In this document: positions 23,688 to 31,270 of the stretch, piece after piece
Position numbering within the stretch: position 1 is the first letter of the stretch
Layout of the letters: every line of letters starts with the position of its first letter
NCBI GenBank assembly: GCA_036525795.1
Contig: DATCZS010000170.1
Coordinates: 1-33,550 of the forward strand
Source: DATCZS01 sp036525795
Lineage (GTDB): Bacteria; Actinomycetota; Acidimicrobiia; Spongiisociales; ZC4RG35
DNA length: 33,550 nucleotides
Direction of reading: 5' to 3'
The notes under the pieces: model-generated
The model's database searches: none
What the model was told of the DNA's origin: nothing
The model's input: the letters and a program-made list of their open reading frames with translations, nothing else
Position numbers and translations under genes: made by a program

Positions 23688-24605
23688 TCAGCCGGTGCCG
23701 GTGATGACGGAACGAATCTGAACCACGTCGTAGGAGATGGCGGCGGTGTCGGTGAACGTGTTCGACATCGGGACGGGGAGAGACCAGGTCGACCCGCCGT
23801 CTGAGGACCAGCGGAACTCACCCTGCCACACGGCCGAGAAGACGAAGGGGAACCCGTCGGCGTAGCCTGCCTGACCCGAGCTGACCTCGTAGACGTGCAT
23901 GGCGGCCGGATCGTTGTGCGAGCCGGAGGCTTCGACGGCCGACGCGTAGGTGTCGGCGCGCACCCCGGTCATCGTGCCGTCACCGAAGTCCCATACGAAG
24001 CGGCCGATCCACGCCCGGGCCTCGAGCACCCAGGCGGCGCCCGTTGAGGGATCGACCCAGTCGATCCGGAACGGCTCCACCTGGACCTGGCCCGAATACC
24101 ACACCCATGTCTCGAGCCCGGCCAGCCCCCTGACGACCGGATCACGCTCCAACTCGACCGGGGACATGCGTCGCCGCGCCTCCGCCCACACATCGTCGGT
24201 GACCGACACGGAGACGCACTGGGTTCGGTAGACGTACCCGTCGGCGGCGAACACGGCCCCAGGCGGCCCTCCCGGAACGGGGTCGCCCGGCCCGGGGGTC
24301 GGCGTGAAGTGGCTCTGATGGACGTACGCACCCTCCAGGGGACCGGCGGTCCACACCAGCCGCTGCAGATAGGCAGGCCGGGGGCTCCCGTCCGAACACG
24401 CCGAGCCGACGGGTTCGATCGGGCCCCACCACATCGGCTCGGGGACCTCCTGGCCCCCTCCCCCTCCCCCGGGCCCCCCTCCACGACAGGCCGGATGATC
24501 GGGATCGAACTCGCAGACTCCGGGAGCCGGCGTGTCGCTCTGTGCGAACGCGCCATGAGGCACCAGGAGGACGATCGCTAGTCCCCAAACGACGACACGC
24601 GCCAT
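23688..24605 (-). CDS. Secreted protein with PKD-like segment, function unknown
   Basis: A 305-residue protein with a signal peptide (MARVVVWGLAIVLL..., cleavage near AFA-Q, residue 22), a Gly-rich stretch (GGGPGGGGGG) and a beta-rich body. The segment FVWDFGDGT followed by a downstream HVYEVS resembles the core of PKD or related Ig-like domains, which are common in extracellular proteins. No enzyme motif is seen. I chose ATG 24605, which has GGGAGG six bases upstream and begins the signal peptide; the frame is open to 24638. The start lies inside the end of the preceding lipoprotein gene (28-base overlap), so the two are likely an operon whose products may act together at the cell surface. 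Confidence 0.75.
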   Translation of the reverse strand: MARVVVWGLAIVLLVPHGAFAQSDTPAPGVCEFDPDHPACRGGGPGGGGGGQEVPEPMWWGPIEPVGSACSDGSPRPAYLQRLVWTAGPLEGAYVHQSHFTPTPGPGDPVPGGPPGAVFAADGYVYRTQCVSVSVTDDVWAEARRRMSPVELERDPVVRGLAGLETWVWYSGQVQVEPFRIDWVDPSTGAAWVLEARAWIGRFVWDFGDGTMTGVRADTYASAVEASGSHNDPAAMHVYEVSSGQAGYADGFPFVFSAVWQGEFRWSSDGGSTWSLPVPMSNTFTDTAAISYDVVQIRSVITGTG

Positions 24606-25231
24606 CCCGCCCCTCCCTCTTCCAGGACCAGCGCCCACTCCCGTAGATCCCAGCCACTGGATTCCGCCAGCACTCCTCCGTCCTCGCCGATGATCACCAT
24701 GTGCCCCGGATCCGCCCGGCTCTGCACTGCCACTGCGACCCGGCCGACCCCCATCTCGGTGTCAGGATCGGGGCAGCACGAGAACGCGACAAGCTCTCCC
24801 AGCAGGTTCTCCTGCACCGTCCTCGCGCCACGGTCGACCAGCGTGCGCATCGAGTTCTCGATGTCCTCGTACGCACGGCTGCCTGGTTGGAGTACCAGCC
24901 CCAGGGCCGCCTCGTCGGTCGTCGGGTGGGCGTAGAGCCACACCAGGTATCGATCGATGTCGTCCCACACCCGTATCAGTTCCTCGAAGGTCTCGGCCTC
25001 GAGATCGACCGCCGGCGGGAGCGCATCGGGGTGGGTGAGGCCGGCGATCCCGGTCGGTGCGCCCGCGGGCGGCAGCGGCGGGCGGGTGGTGGTGGCGGCA
25101 GGGACCGTGGTCGTGACCGTTGATGTGGGCGTGGTCGTGGATGCGGACGGGGCGGGGCCGAGCGACTGGGCGGGGGCAACCGAACACGCCGCCGCCAGCA
25201 TCGCCCCCAGCACGATCACCCCACTCCGCAT
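24578..25231 (-). CDS. Putative lipoprotein, function unknown
   Basis: A 217-residue protein beginning with a lipoprotein signal (VIVLGAMLAAACS, Cys16), then a Thr/Pro-rich low-complexity linker (about 25-60) and a folded domain with two adjacent Cys (FSCCPDPD) and a C-terminal beta region (VIIGEDGGVLAES...WRVSSF). I do not recognise a family. The ATG at 25231 is chosen because it starts the signal peptide and has GAGGTG upstream; the longer open frame to 25369 adds only an arginine-rich, non-signal segment. It overlaps the following secreted-protein gene by 28 bases. Confidence 0.7.
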   Translation of the reverse strand: MRSGVIVLGAMLAAACSVAPAQSLGPAPSASTTTPTSTVTTTVPAATTTRPPLPPAGAPTGIAGLTHPDALPPAVDLEAETFEELIRVWDDIDRYLVWLYAHPTTDEAALGLVLQPGSRAYEDIENSMRTLVDRGARTVQENLLGELVAFSCCPDPDTEMGVGRVAVAVQSRADPGHMVIIGEDGGVLAESSGWDLREWALVLEEGGAGWRVSSFGD

Positions 25232-25368
25232 TTCCCACACCTCGGAACTGCGACAACCGTATCCCATCTCCCGCCACTCGGGAAGGGGATCTGCCGTCGG
25301 ACCAACCCCCGGTCCGCCTCGGGGAAGCCTGCGGGGATTCCCCGATAGCCGGCGGGACCGCAGGCACA

Positions 25369-25374
25369 TAGGTT
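25369..25374 (+). promoter_or_regulatory. -10 box of a probable leaderless promoter (68-residue membrane protein)
   Basis: TAGGTT ends exactly six bases before the ATG at 25381, with no SD in between. Confidence 0.5.
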
Positions 25375-25380
25375 GGTGCC

Positions 25381-25587
25381 ATGATCACGTTCATTCTCTG
25401 GCTGCTGCTGGCGGCCGTGTCACTGCCGCTGGCGATCCTGGCCCTGGTGCTGTACCCGCTCGTGTGGCTGGTGCTGCTGCCGTTCCGGCTCATCGGCGTC
25501 TCGGTGTCCGCCGTGTTCGAACTGGCGGGCGCCATCATCCGGCTCCCGGCCCGTCTGCTGGGCGTAGCGCGAGCCGGGAGGGCATAG
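25381..25587 (+). CDS. Small hydrophobic membrane protein
   Basis: A 68-residue protein with two hydrophobic segments (about 3-36 and 41-54) and a basic C-terminus (RLLGVARAGRA). No family is recognised. The start is supported by the TAGGTT box six bases upstream. It lies 85 bases before another membrane-protein gene on the same strand, but the second gene has its own SD, and no functional link can be shown. Confidence 0.6.
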   Translation: MITFILWLLLAAVSLPLAILALVLYPLVWLVLLPFRLIGVSVSAVFELAGAIIRLPARLLGVARAGRA

Positions 25588-25672
25588 CCCGATCCCACCA
25601 CGAAGCGACCTCCGGCCCTGGTGCCGGTTCCGGCTGTGCGGTCGCGTCGACCTGACAGGAGAGGAGCAGCAC

Positions 25673-26146
25673 GTGACCGTCTCGACCCCCACCCCCACCC
25701 GCACCCCCACCACACCCCGCAGCCGGATCGGCCGCCAGGCCCGTCAATTCGGCTACCTGGTGGCCGCTGCGATCAATGCGGTCATGCTGTACGTGGCCAA
25801 CCGTCTGCTCGAGTGGGAGTGGCCGTCGTTTCTGACACAGGACTTCGACCAGGTCCTTCCCATCGTTCAGGCGTCGCTGATCGCCGGAGTCGTGATCAAC
25901 CTCGCCTATGTCGGGTTCGATGCGCCCTGGTTCAAGTCGATCGGCCAGATCGTGATCTCGGCCATCGGACTGGCGGTGGCGGTCCGGATGTTCACGGTGT
26001 TCCCGTTCGACTTCTCCCGCTACGACTTCGCCTGGGACACCGTCGCCCGCGCGGTGATCGTGGTGGCAATCATCGGCAGTGCGCTCGGCATCGTGGTCGA
26101 GACACTCAAGCTCTTCCGCACCGGCCTCCGCACCATGGTCGAATAG
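25673..26146 (+). CDS. Four-helix membrane protein, function unknown
   Basis: A 157-residue protein: a Thr/Pro-rich cytoplasmic N-terminus (first 18 residues), then four membrane segments (about 27-46, 62-84, 92-110, 125-145). No conserved catalytic residue stands out. The GTG at 25673 has GAGAGGAG upstream. The gene converges on the UMF1 transporter gene; the 97-base gap (26147-26243) contains a 7-bp hairpin (TCCACAC-CCA-GTGTGGA, 26184-26200) that could help end transcription. Confidence 0.65.
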   Translation: MTVSTPTPTRTPTTPRSRIGRQARQFGYLVAAAINAVMLYVANRLLEWEWPSFLTQDFDQVLPIVQASLIAGVVINLAYVGFDAPWFKSIGQIVISAIGLAVAVRMFTVFPFDFSRYDFAWDTVARAVIVVAIIGSALGIVVETLKLFRTGLRTMVE

Positions 26147-26183
26147 CGCACCTCCCCCCCCAACCCCCAACCCTGGGCTCGGG

Positions 26184-26200
26184 TCCACACCCAGTGTGGA
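26184..26200. terminator. Small hairpin between convergent genes
   Basis: TCCACAC and GTGTGGA pair perfectly around a CCA loop between two converging genes. No T-run follows on either strand, so termination is only a suggestion from position. Confidence 0.25.
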
Positions 26201-26243
26201 TCGGCGCGCGAAGTTCGACCGGGAGCCGACACCGCGACGTCCG

Positions 26244-27617
26244 TCAGTGGGGACCGGCTTCTCCCTCGTCTGGATGATTCGACGCGGCGATGATCTCCGA
26301 CCAGCGGGCCCGATCGGCGCGGGCGGTGTCCACGTCGACCCGGGCGAGCAGCAGGCCGCCCACCACGAAGAAGACGATGACCGTCGATATCCCGCTTCGG
26401 CCCGAGCCTGTCACCCCGGAGATGATCCCGAACAGGAGCGGCCCCCAGATCGCCGAGAACTTGGAGAACACCGTGAAGAAGCCGAAGAACTCGGCGGATG
26501 CCTCCTCGGGGATCATCGAACCGTAGAGGCTCCGCGACAGCGAGCTCACCCCTCCCAGCACCACTCCCACCCCCACTGTGGCGGCGAGGAACGGCGCCAC
26601 CTCCCCGGCGGGAAGGAACGAGGCGATCGCCACCACGCCGCTCCACATCACCAGCCCGACCAGGATCCCCCGCTTGGCGCCGATCCGGTCGGCGAGCCAC
26701 CCGAAGGCCAGCGCTCCGCCGAACGCCACGAACTGAACGATAAGGAACCCTCCCACGATGGTCGGGGTGGACAGACCGAGCGTGTCTGCGGCGAAGGCGC
26801 CGCTGATGTTGATCACGGTCTGCACGCCGTCCATGTACACGATGTAGGCGACCACGAACCACAGCAGCTGCGGGAACCGGCGAAGCTTCCGGGTGGTGTC
26901 CCAGGTGCGACGGAACCCGATCCCGGCGTAGGCCACGATCGGGTTGCGACCGTTCCAGCCGGAGGGAAGCGGCCTTCCGGTCCCCGCCGCCGGAAGGCGC
27001 CTCAGCGACGGCACCGAAAAACCCAGCCACCACAGACCGGCCAGGGCGATCGCCAGTCGGGTTGCAGCGGTCTCGGACAGCCCCGTCACGCCTTCGTCTC
27101 CCGAGAGCACGATCAGCAGGAGCGCGACGATGAGGAACACCCCACCCCCGGCGTACCCGTATGCGAAGCCTCTGGCCGACACCCGGTCGATCGTGTCGTC
27201 TGTCGTGATCTCGGGGAGGAAGCCGTCGTAGAAGGTGTTGGCGGCGGTGAACCCGATCTGCGACAGGAGGAACAGTGCCAGGAACGCGATGACGGCGCCC
27301 TCCGGCACCCACGGCGTTGCCACCGTCATCACTCCTCCCATCACGGCGAAGGACCACAGGAAGCGTCGTTTCGAAGCGGTCCAGTCCGCCACCGCCCCCA
27401 GCACCGGCATGGCCAGGAACAGCACGGTGGTCCCGAACGACACCAGGAGCGCCCACAGCGTCTCCCCGGACATGCCGTAGAACCCGTCCTCGGGGACGAT
27501 CACGCCGGTGAAGAAGGGGGCGACGATCGCACCGGCGGCCACGGCGTAGGCCGAGTTGGCCCAGTCGTAGAGCGCCCATCCGAACACGGTGCGCCGATCG
27601 TTGCGAGTCTGGGTCAC
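26244..27617 (-). CDS. UMF1 (Atg22-like) family MFS transporter
   Basis: A 457-residue, 12-helix transporter. FGWALYDWANSAYAVAAG at the start and NTFYDGFLPEI in the middle are typical of the UMF1 / vacuole effluxer Atg22-like family. Bacterial members are mostly uncharacterised; related proteins export amino acids or other small metabolites. I chose GTG 27617, which has GGGGAGAG upstream and starts just before the conserved region; the frame is open to 27731 but that part overlaps the DUF885 gene. The gap to the DUF885 stop is 13 bases, so the two are probably one operon. Confidence 0.87.
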   Translation of the reverse strand: MTQTRNDRRTVFGWALYDWANSAYAVAAGAIVAPFFTGVIVPEDGFYGMSGETLWALLVSFGTTVLFLAMPVLGAVADWTASKRRFLWSFAVMGGVMTVATPWVPEGAVIAFLALFLLSQIGFTAANTFYDGFLPEITTDDTIDRVSARGFAYGYAGGGVFLIVALLLIVLSGDEGVTGLSETAATRLAIALAGLWWLGFSVPSLRRLPAAGTGRPLPSGWNGRNPIVAYAGIGFRRTWDTTRKLRRFPQLLWFVVAYIVYMDGVQTVINISGAFAADTLGLSTPTIVGGFLIVQFVAFGGALAFGWLADRIGAKRGILVGLVMWSGVVAIASFLPAGEVAPFLAATVGVGVVLGGVSSLSRSLYGSMIPEEASAEFFGFFTVFSKFSAIWGPLLFGIISGVTGSGRSGISTVIVFFVVGGLLLARVDVDTARADRARWSEIIAASNHPDEGEAGPH

Positions 27618-27630
27618 CGCTCTCCCCGGG

Positions 27631-29277
27631 TCACGGCGACCAGGCCTCGACCCGTCGACCAAGGGTGGCGAGCGGGACCACGCCCTGGCCGAGCACCACG
27701 TCATGGAACCCGGCCAGGTCGAACGCCTCACCCAACCGAGCCTCGGCGCCCGCCCGCATTCGCTCGATCTCGAGCCGTCCGATCATGTAGCCAAGCGCCT
27801 GGCCGGGGTCACCCAGATACCGGTCGATCTCCCCCACCACCTGTCCGCGCGACATCGGGGAGTTGTCGAGCATGTAGCCGATCGCCTGATCTCTCGTCCA
27901 GCCCAGGGCGTGCATGCCGGTGTCCACGACCAGCCTGCATGCGCGCATCGAGTCGGCCGACAGCATCCCGAGCCGGTCGAGATCGGTCGAGTAGAGGCCC
28001 ATCTCCTCGGCCAGCCGCTCGGTGTAGAGCCCCCAACCCTCGCTGAACCCGGCGATGTACAGACGCTGATGTATCGGGTGGAGGTCGAGCTCCTGGGCGA
28101 GCGCGATCTGAAGATGGTGGCCGGGGATCGACTCGTGGTAGGTGACCGCCTCGAGCTGGAAGGTGCCCCACACCGACGGGTCGGCGGTGTTGAAGAAGAA
28201 CGTCCCCGGCTTGGAGCCGTCTTCGGCAGGAGCCGAGTAGAAGGCCAGGGGACCCTGTTCGATGCCGGTGGCAACGCAGCCCGCCCGAGGCGTCTTCCCG
28301 AACCAGCGTGGCGCCTCGGCGGCGGCCCGGGCGAGAGCCCGCTCGGCATCTGCCACCAGGTCTTCTGTGGCCCGGTAGTGGACGCCGGGGTCGTCCCTCA
28401 GACGGCGGAACATCTCTCCCACGTCGTCGAGGCCGAGGGCGCGTCCGCCGATCTCCCTGTACTCCTCTTCCAGCCGGGCAACCTGCTCCAGTCCGATCTC
28501 GTGAACCTGTCTGGCGGTGAGGTCGACGCCGGTGTGAGCCCACACCAGCCGTTCGTACGCCTCATCACCGCCGTCGAAGTGACAGATCCCCGGCCGGTCG
28601 TCGGGCCGGGCAGCGGCGAGGACCACGTCGGCGAGAGTGGACCGAAAGCGGGCGAGTGACGGCCGGACCGAACGCGACACCCGTTCGGCCAGCTCCGCTC
28701 GCCATCGGTCGCGCCCGGCATCGTCGAGTTCCCTGGGAGCAGGCTGGCTCGAGAAGGGGTCGGACCCCGCGTCACGCCCGAGATGCCGGTCGATCTGGGC
28801 GATCACGCCCCTCACCGCAGTCTCGATCGGAGTGAGATCGATCTCCGCGTTGCGCCGAAGGCGGTCTTCCAGGCCGGCGAGCATCCCGTCGAGTCGCTCG
28901 AGCTTCACGAGGTATCCCTCGCCGTGCTCAGCGGTGACCAGCGGGTAGCGGGGAAGAAACGTGGCGAGTAGCGAGTACAGACCCACTGCGTGGTTGACCA
29001 TCGTGATGTCGGCCTCCCACTCCACCGCCTCGGCCTCCGACCTGGCGGTGAAGGCCACCGTGTCGAGCGTCGCCGCCGTCGAGGCATCGACCGGTGTCAT
29101 CGCCTCGGCTCGCCGGGCGAATTCGACCAGGCGGCGGCGGCGGTCGGCGACCCCTTCGACGGAGAAGTCTGCGACCTCGGCCACGGTGTCGACGTCGCCC
29201 TTCCACAGTGCCCGGAGCTGATCGGTGTGCTGAACGTACTGCCAGTACTCGTCTGCCAGATCGAGAGCGTCGCCCAT
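27631..29277 (-). CDS. DUF885 family protein (probable metalloprotease-like fold)
   Basis: A 548-residue protein of the DUF885 family, which is often annotated as a putative metallopeptidase-like group. Diagnostic parts are YHESIPGHHLQ (about 380-390), with the His/Glu cluster expected of a metal site, and SEGWGLYTERLAEEMGLY (from 412). No signal peptide is seen, so it is probably cytoplasmic. The ATG at 29277 is supported by TACCGT six bases upstream (leaderless pattern) and by similarity starting there. The same frame stays open for another 2 kb upstream, but that stretch lies opposite the heliorhodopsin and AcoX-like genes and is not coding. A UMF1 transporter gene follows closely and might carry a product or substrate. 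Confidence 0.88.
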   Translation of the reverse strand: MGDALDLADEYWQYVQHTDQLRALWKGDVDTVAEVADFSVEGVADRRRRLVEFARRAEAMTPVDASTAATLDTVAFTARSEAEAVEWEADITMVNHAVGLYSLLATFLPRYPLVTAEHGEGYLVKLERLDGMLAGLEDRLRRNAEIDLTPIETAVRGVIAQIDRHLGRDAGSDPFSSQPAPRELDDAGRDRWRAELAERVSRSVRPSLARFRSTLADVVLAAARPDDRPGICHFDGGDEAYERLVWAHTGVDLTARQVHEIGLEQVARLEEEYREIGGRALGLDDVGEMFRRLRDDPGVHYRATEDLVADAERALARAAAEAPRWFGKTPRAGCVATGIEQGPLAFYSAPAEDGSKPGTFFFNTADPSVWGTFQLEAVTYHESIPGHHLQIALAQELDLHPIHQRLYIAGFSEGWGLYTERLAEEMGLYSTDLDRLGMLSADSMRACRLVVDTGMHALGWTRDQAIGYMLDNSPMSRGQVVGEIDRYLGDPGQALGYMIGRLEIERMRAGAEARLGEAFDLAGFHDVVLGQGVVPLATLGRRVEAWSP

Positions 29278-29283
29278 CCCCGC

Positions 29284-29289
29284 ACGGTA
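29284..29289 (-). promoter_or_regulatory. -10 box of a probable leaderless promoter (DUF885 gene)
   Basis: TACCGT on the minus strand ends six bases before the ATG at 29277, with GCGGGG between. No SD is present. Confidence 0.5.
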
Positions 29290-29399
29290 CTGGCCTCGCT
29301 CCGGGGGATGTCCGCTTCGCCTCCGGGCCGCCGCCGCCCGGGGGCATCCGTCGTGGACGCAATGGCCCTCAGGGGTGCGGCCCGGATGACCACCATCAA

Positions 29400-29430
29400 T
29401 TAGCGCTAAACGGACCTCCTGCGCTACACT
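29400..29430 (+). promoter_or_regulatory. Heliorhodopsin promoter with palindrome at the -35 position
   Basis: A perfect 10-base palindrome, TTAGCGCTAA (29400-29409), lies 15 bases before a TACACT -10 box (29425-29430). Transcription would begin near 29437, giving a leader of about 24 nt. The palindrome takes the place of a normal -35 element, which suggests a regulator-dependent promoter. The rest of the 29278-29460 gap shows nothing else except the divergent DUF885 promoter. Confidence 0.45.
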
Positions 29431-29460
29431 TGTCCCCCACTCACCGATATGGAGCGAACC

Positions 29461-30204
29461 ATGGCGAATCAGGATCGCCTCAGGCTGTACAACCTGGTGA
29501 TGGGCCTCTTCCACGCCGCCCAAGGCGTGGCCGTGGTGCTCCTCGCCAACCAGTTCACGCTGCCCGTAACCGCCACCTACCTCGAGGGTCCTCCCGGGAC
29601 GCCGGCCACCGAGTCGGTCACCCTCTTCGATCTGAGCGTCGCCTGGGGCGTGGCACTGTTCCTGTTCCTGTCCGCCCTCTTCCACTGGATCATCATCAGC
29701 CCCACCTTCTACAACCGCTATCGGGCCGGGCTGGAGGCGCACCGCAACCACTTCCGCTGGGTGGAGTACTCGCTGTCGGCCTCTGTGATGATCGTGCTGA
29801 TCGCAATGCTCACCGGCATCTCCGACGCCGCCGCATTGATCGCCCTCTTCGGAGTGAACGCATCCATGATCTTCTTCGGAGCCGTTCAGGAGAAGTACGA
29901 GGAGCCGGGCGGATCGCTGATGCCCTTCTGGCTGGGATGCGTCGCCGGCATCGTCCCGTGGCTCGGAATCGCCGTGTACCTCTTCTCGCCCGGGTCGGGC
30001 GCAGAACCGCCGGGATTCGTCTACGGAATCTTCTTCTCGCTGTTCGTGTTCTTCAACACCTTCGCCCTCAACCAGTGGCTTCAGTACCGGAAGGTCGGGA
30101 AGTGGGCCGACTACCTCTACGGAGAGAGGGCATACGTGCTCCTCAGCCTGGTGGCCAAGTCGGCGCTCGCATGGCAGGTGTTCGGGGGGACGCTGGCCGT
30201 CTGA
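29461..30204 (+). CDS. Heliorhodopsin
   Basis: A 247-residue seven-helix retinal protein of the heliorhodopsin family. The retinal Schiff-base Lys is K233 in LLSLVAKSALAWQVFGGTL; the counterion Glu is E102 in RWVEYSLSAS; H18 and H75 match conserved His residues of the family. DYLYGERAYVLLSL before helix 7 is also characteristic. Heliorhodopsins are inserted with the opposite orientation to type 1 rhodopsins (N-terminus inside) and do not act as ordinary ion pumps; light-sensing or enzyme-regulating roles have been proposed. The ATG at 29461 has GGAG upstream; an in-frame ATG at 29449 would add four residues. No retinal or carotenoid gene is in the window, so the chromophore must be made elsewhere or taken up. 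Confidence 0.95.
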   Translation: MANQDRLRLYNLVMGLFHAAQGVAVVLLANQFTLPVTATYLEGPPGTPATESVTLFDLSVAWGVALFLFLSALFHWIIISPTFYNRYRAGLEAHRNHFRWVEYSLSASVMIVLIAMLTGISDAAALIALFGVNASMIFFGAVQEKYEEPGGSLMPFWLGCVAGIVPWLGIAVYLFSPGSGAEPPGFVYGIFFSLFVFFNTFALNQWLQYRKVGKWADYLYGERAYVLLSLVAKSALAWQVFGGTLAV

Positions 30205-30242
30205 CGCCCGGGCCGCCCGCTGCTCTTGGAGGCCGGCGCGCC

Positions 30243-30248
30243 TAGTGT
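30243..30248 (+). promoter_or_regulatory. -10 box of a probable leaderless promoter (AcoX-like gene)
   Basis: TAGTGT ends seven bases before the ATG at 30256, with no SD between. Confidence 0.5.
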
Positions 30249-30255
30249 CCCCGGC

Positions 30256-31182
30256 ATGCTCGTCGGGGTGGTGGCAAATCCTTCGTCCTCCAAGGACATC
30301 CGCCGGTTGACCGGTCTCGCCCGCGTCATCGACATCGAGGAGAAGGCCAACCTCGTCGCCCGGCTGCTGGTTGGCCTGGCGACCGACGATCGCATCACGG
30401 TGTCGATGTTGGACGATCGGGCGGGACTCGCACGGCGCGCCGTCACCCTCGCCGGGCCGGCCGGCCCACCCGTCGACTATCTGGACCTCGAACCGTCCGG
30501 CACGGAGGCGGACACCCGCCGCGCCGCACAGGAATTCGCCGGCCAGGGGGCCAAAGCGCTGGTCACGGTCGGCGGAGACGGCACGGTGCGGGCTGCCGCC
30601 GAAGGCTGGCCGCGCGCTCCGCTCGTTCCGATCGCCGCCGGCACGAACAACGCCTTCGCCCTCACCGATGAGCCCACGGTCATCGGCGTCGCCACGGCGA
30701 TGGCCGTGACCCGACAGGCCAAGAGTGCCTTCGCCCCCACCACCGCCATCGAGGTGGACACATCCGAAGGACGCGCCCTGGCCGTGATCGACGCGGTGGT
30801 GGTCCGCGACCGGTGGGTCGGAGCGGGAGCGATCTGGCAGACCGACCAGCTGGTCGAGGGGTTCGTCACGTCGTCGAGGAGGACCGCGGTCGGGATCGCC
30901 TCGGTCAGCGCCGCCCTGGGGCCGCTCGCCCCGGCCCATGCCCGCCATATCGAGTTCGGAGGCCCTCGAACCGTGAGAGCGGTGTTCGGGCCGGGAGTGG
31001 TGACCGACGTCCCCGTGAGCGGGCACGCCGACCTCCCCATGGGCTCGGAGATCGCGATGCATCAGGAGGCGGGGCTGGTGGCGCTCGACGGGGAACGACG
31101 CCTCCCGGTGAGAGGTGGGACCGTGCGGGTGGTGGAAGGGCCCAGGGTGCTCGACGTGGCGCACGCCTGGGACTTGTCCTGA
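30256..31182 (+). CDS. acoX: AcoX-like NAD kinase-fold protein
   Basis: A 308-residue protein of the ATP-NAD kinase superfamily. The GGDGT motif is at 106-110 (TVGGDGTV) and AGTNN at 129-132, both at the expected places, and the opening GVVANPSSSKD is like other members. AcoX is found in acetoin dehydrogenase clusters next to the E1 genes, and here E1 alpha starts 88 bases downstream, which supports the name. The reaction of AcoX is not established; it may be a kinase for NAD or a related substrate. The ATG at 30256 is supported by a TAGTGT box seven bases upstream; the open frame extends a further ten codons upstream without support. Confidence 0.82.
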   Translation: MLVGVVANPSSSKDIRRLTGLARVIDIEEKANLVARLLVGLATDDRITVSMLDDRAGLARRAVTLAGPAGPPVDYLDLEPSGTEADTRRAAQEFAGQGAKALVTVGGDGTVRAAAEGWPRAPLVPIAAGTNNAFALTDEPTVIGVATAMAVTRQAKSAFAPTTAIEVDTSEGRALAVIDAVVVRDRWVGAGAIWQTDQLVEGFVTSSRRTAVGIASVSAALGPLAPAHARHIEFGGPRTVRAVFGPGVVTDVPVSGHADLPMGSEIAMHQEAGLVALDGERRLPVRGGTVRVVEGPRVLDVAHAWDLS

Positions 31183-31202
31183 CGCGGCGTCGTCCGCAGG
31201 TG

Positions 31203-31208
31203 TATGTT
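31203..31208 (+). promoter_or_regulatory. Candidate -10 box for the dehydrogenase E1-E2 genes
   Basis: TATGTT lies about 60 bases before the E1 alpha start, after the AcoX-like gene. It could let the dehydrogenase genes be transcribed separately. Confidence 0.35.
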
Positions 31209-31270
31209 CGGAGGTCAGACGGTCGGCGTGCCGGCAGCTGGGCTGGCACCCAGAGAGAGGAGGCCGATCA

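Noticed and set aside
24420..24480. Gly-rich run encoded by a C-rich tract as a functional repeat
   Set aside because: It is a short low-complexity linker after the signal peptide of the secreted protein, and common in such proteins.
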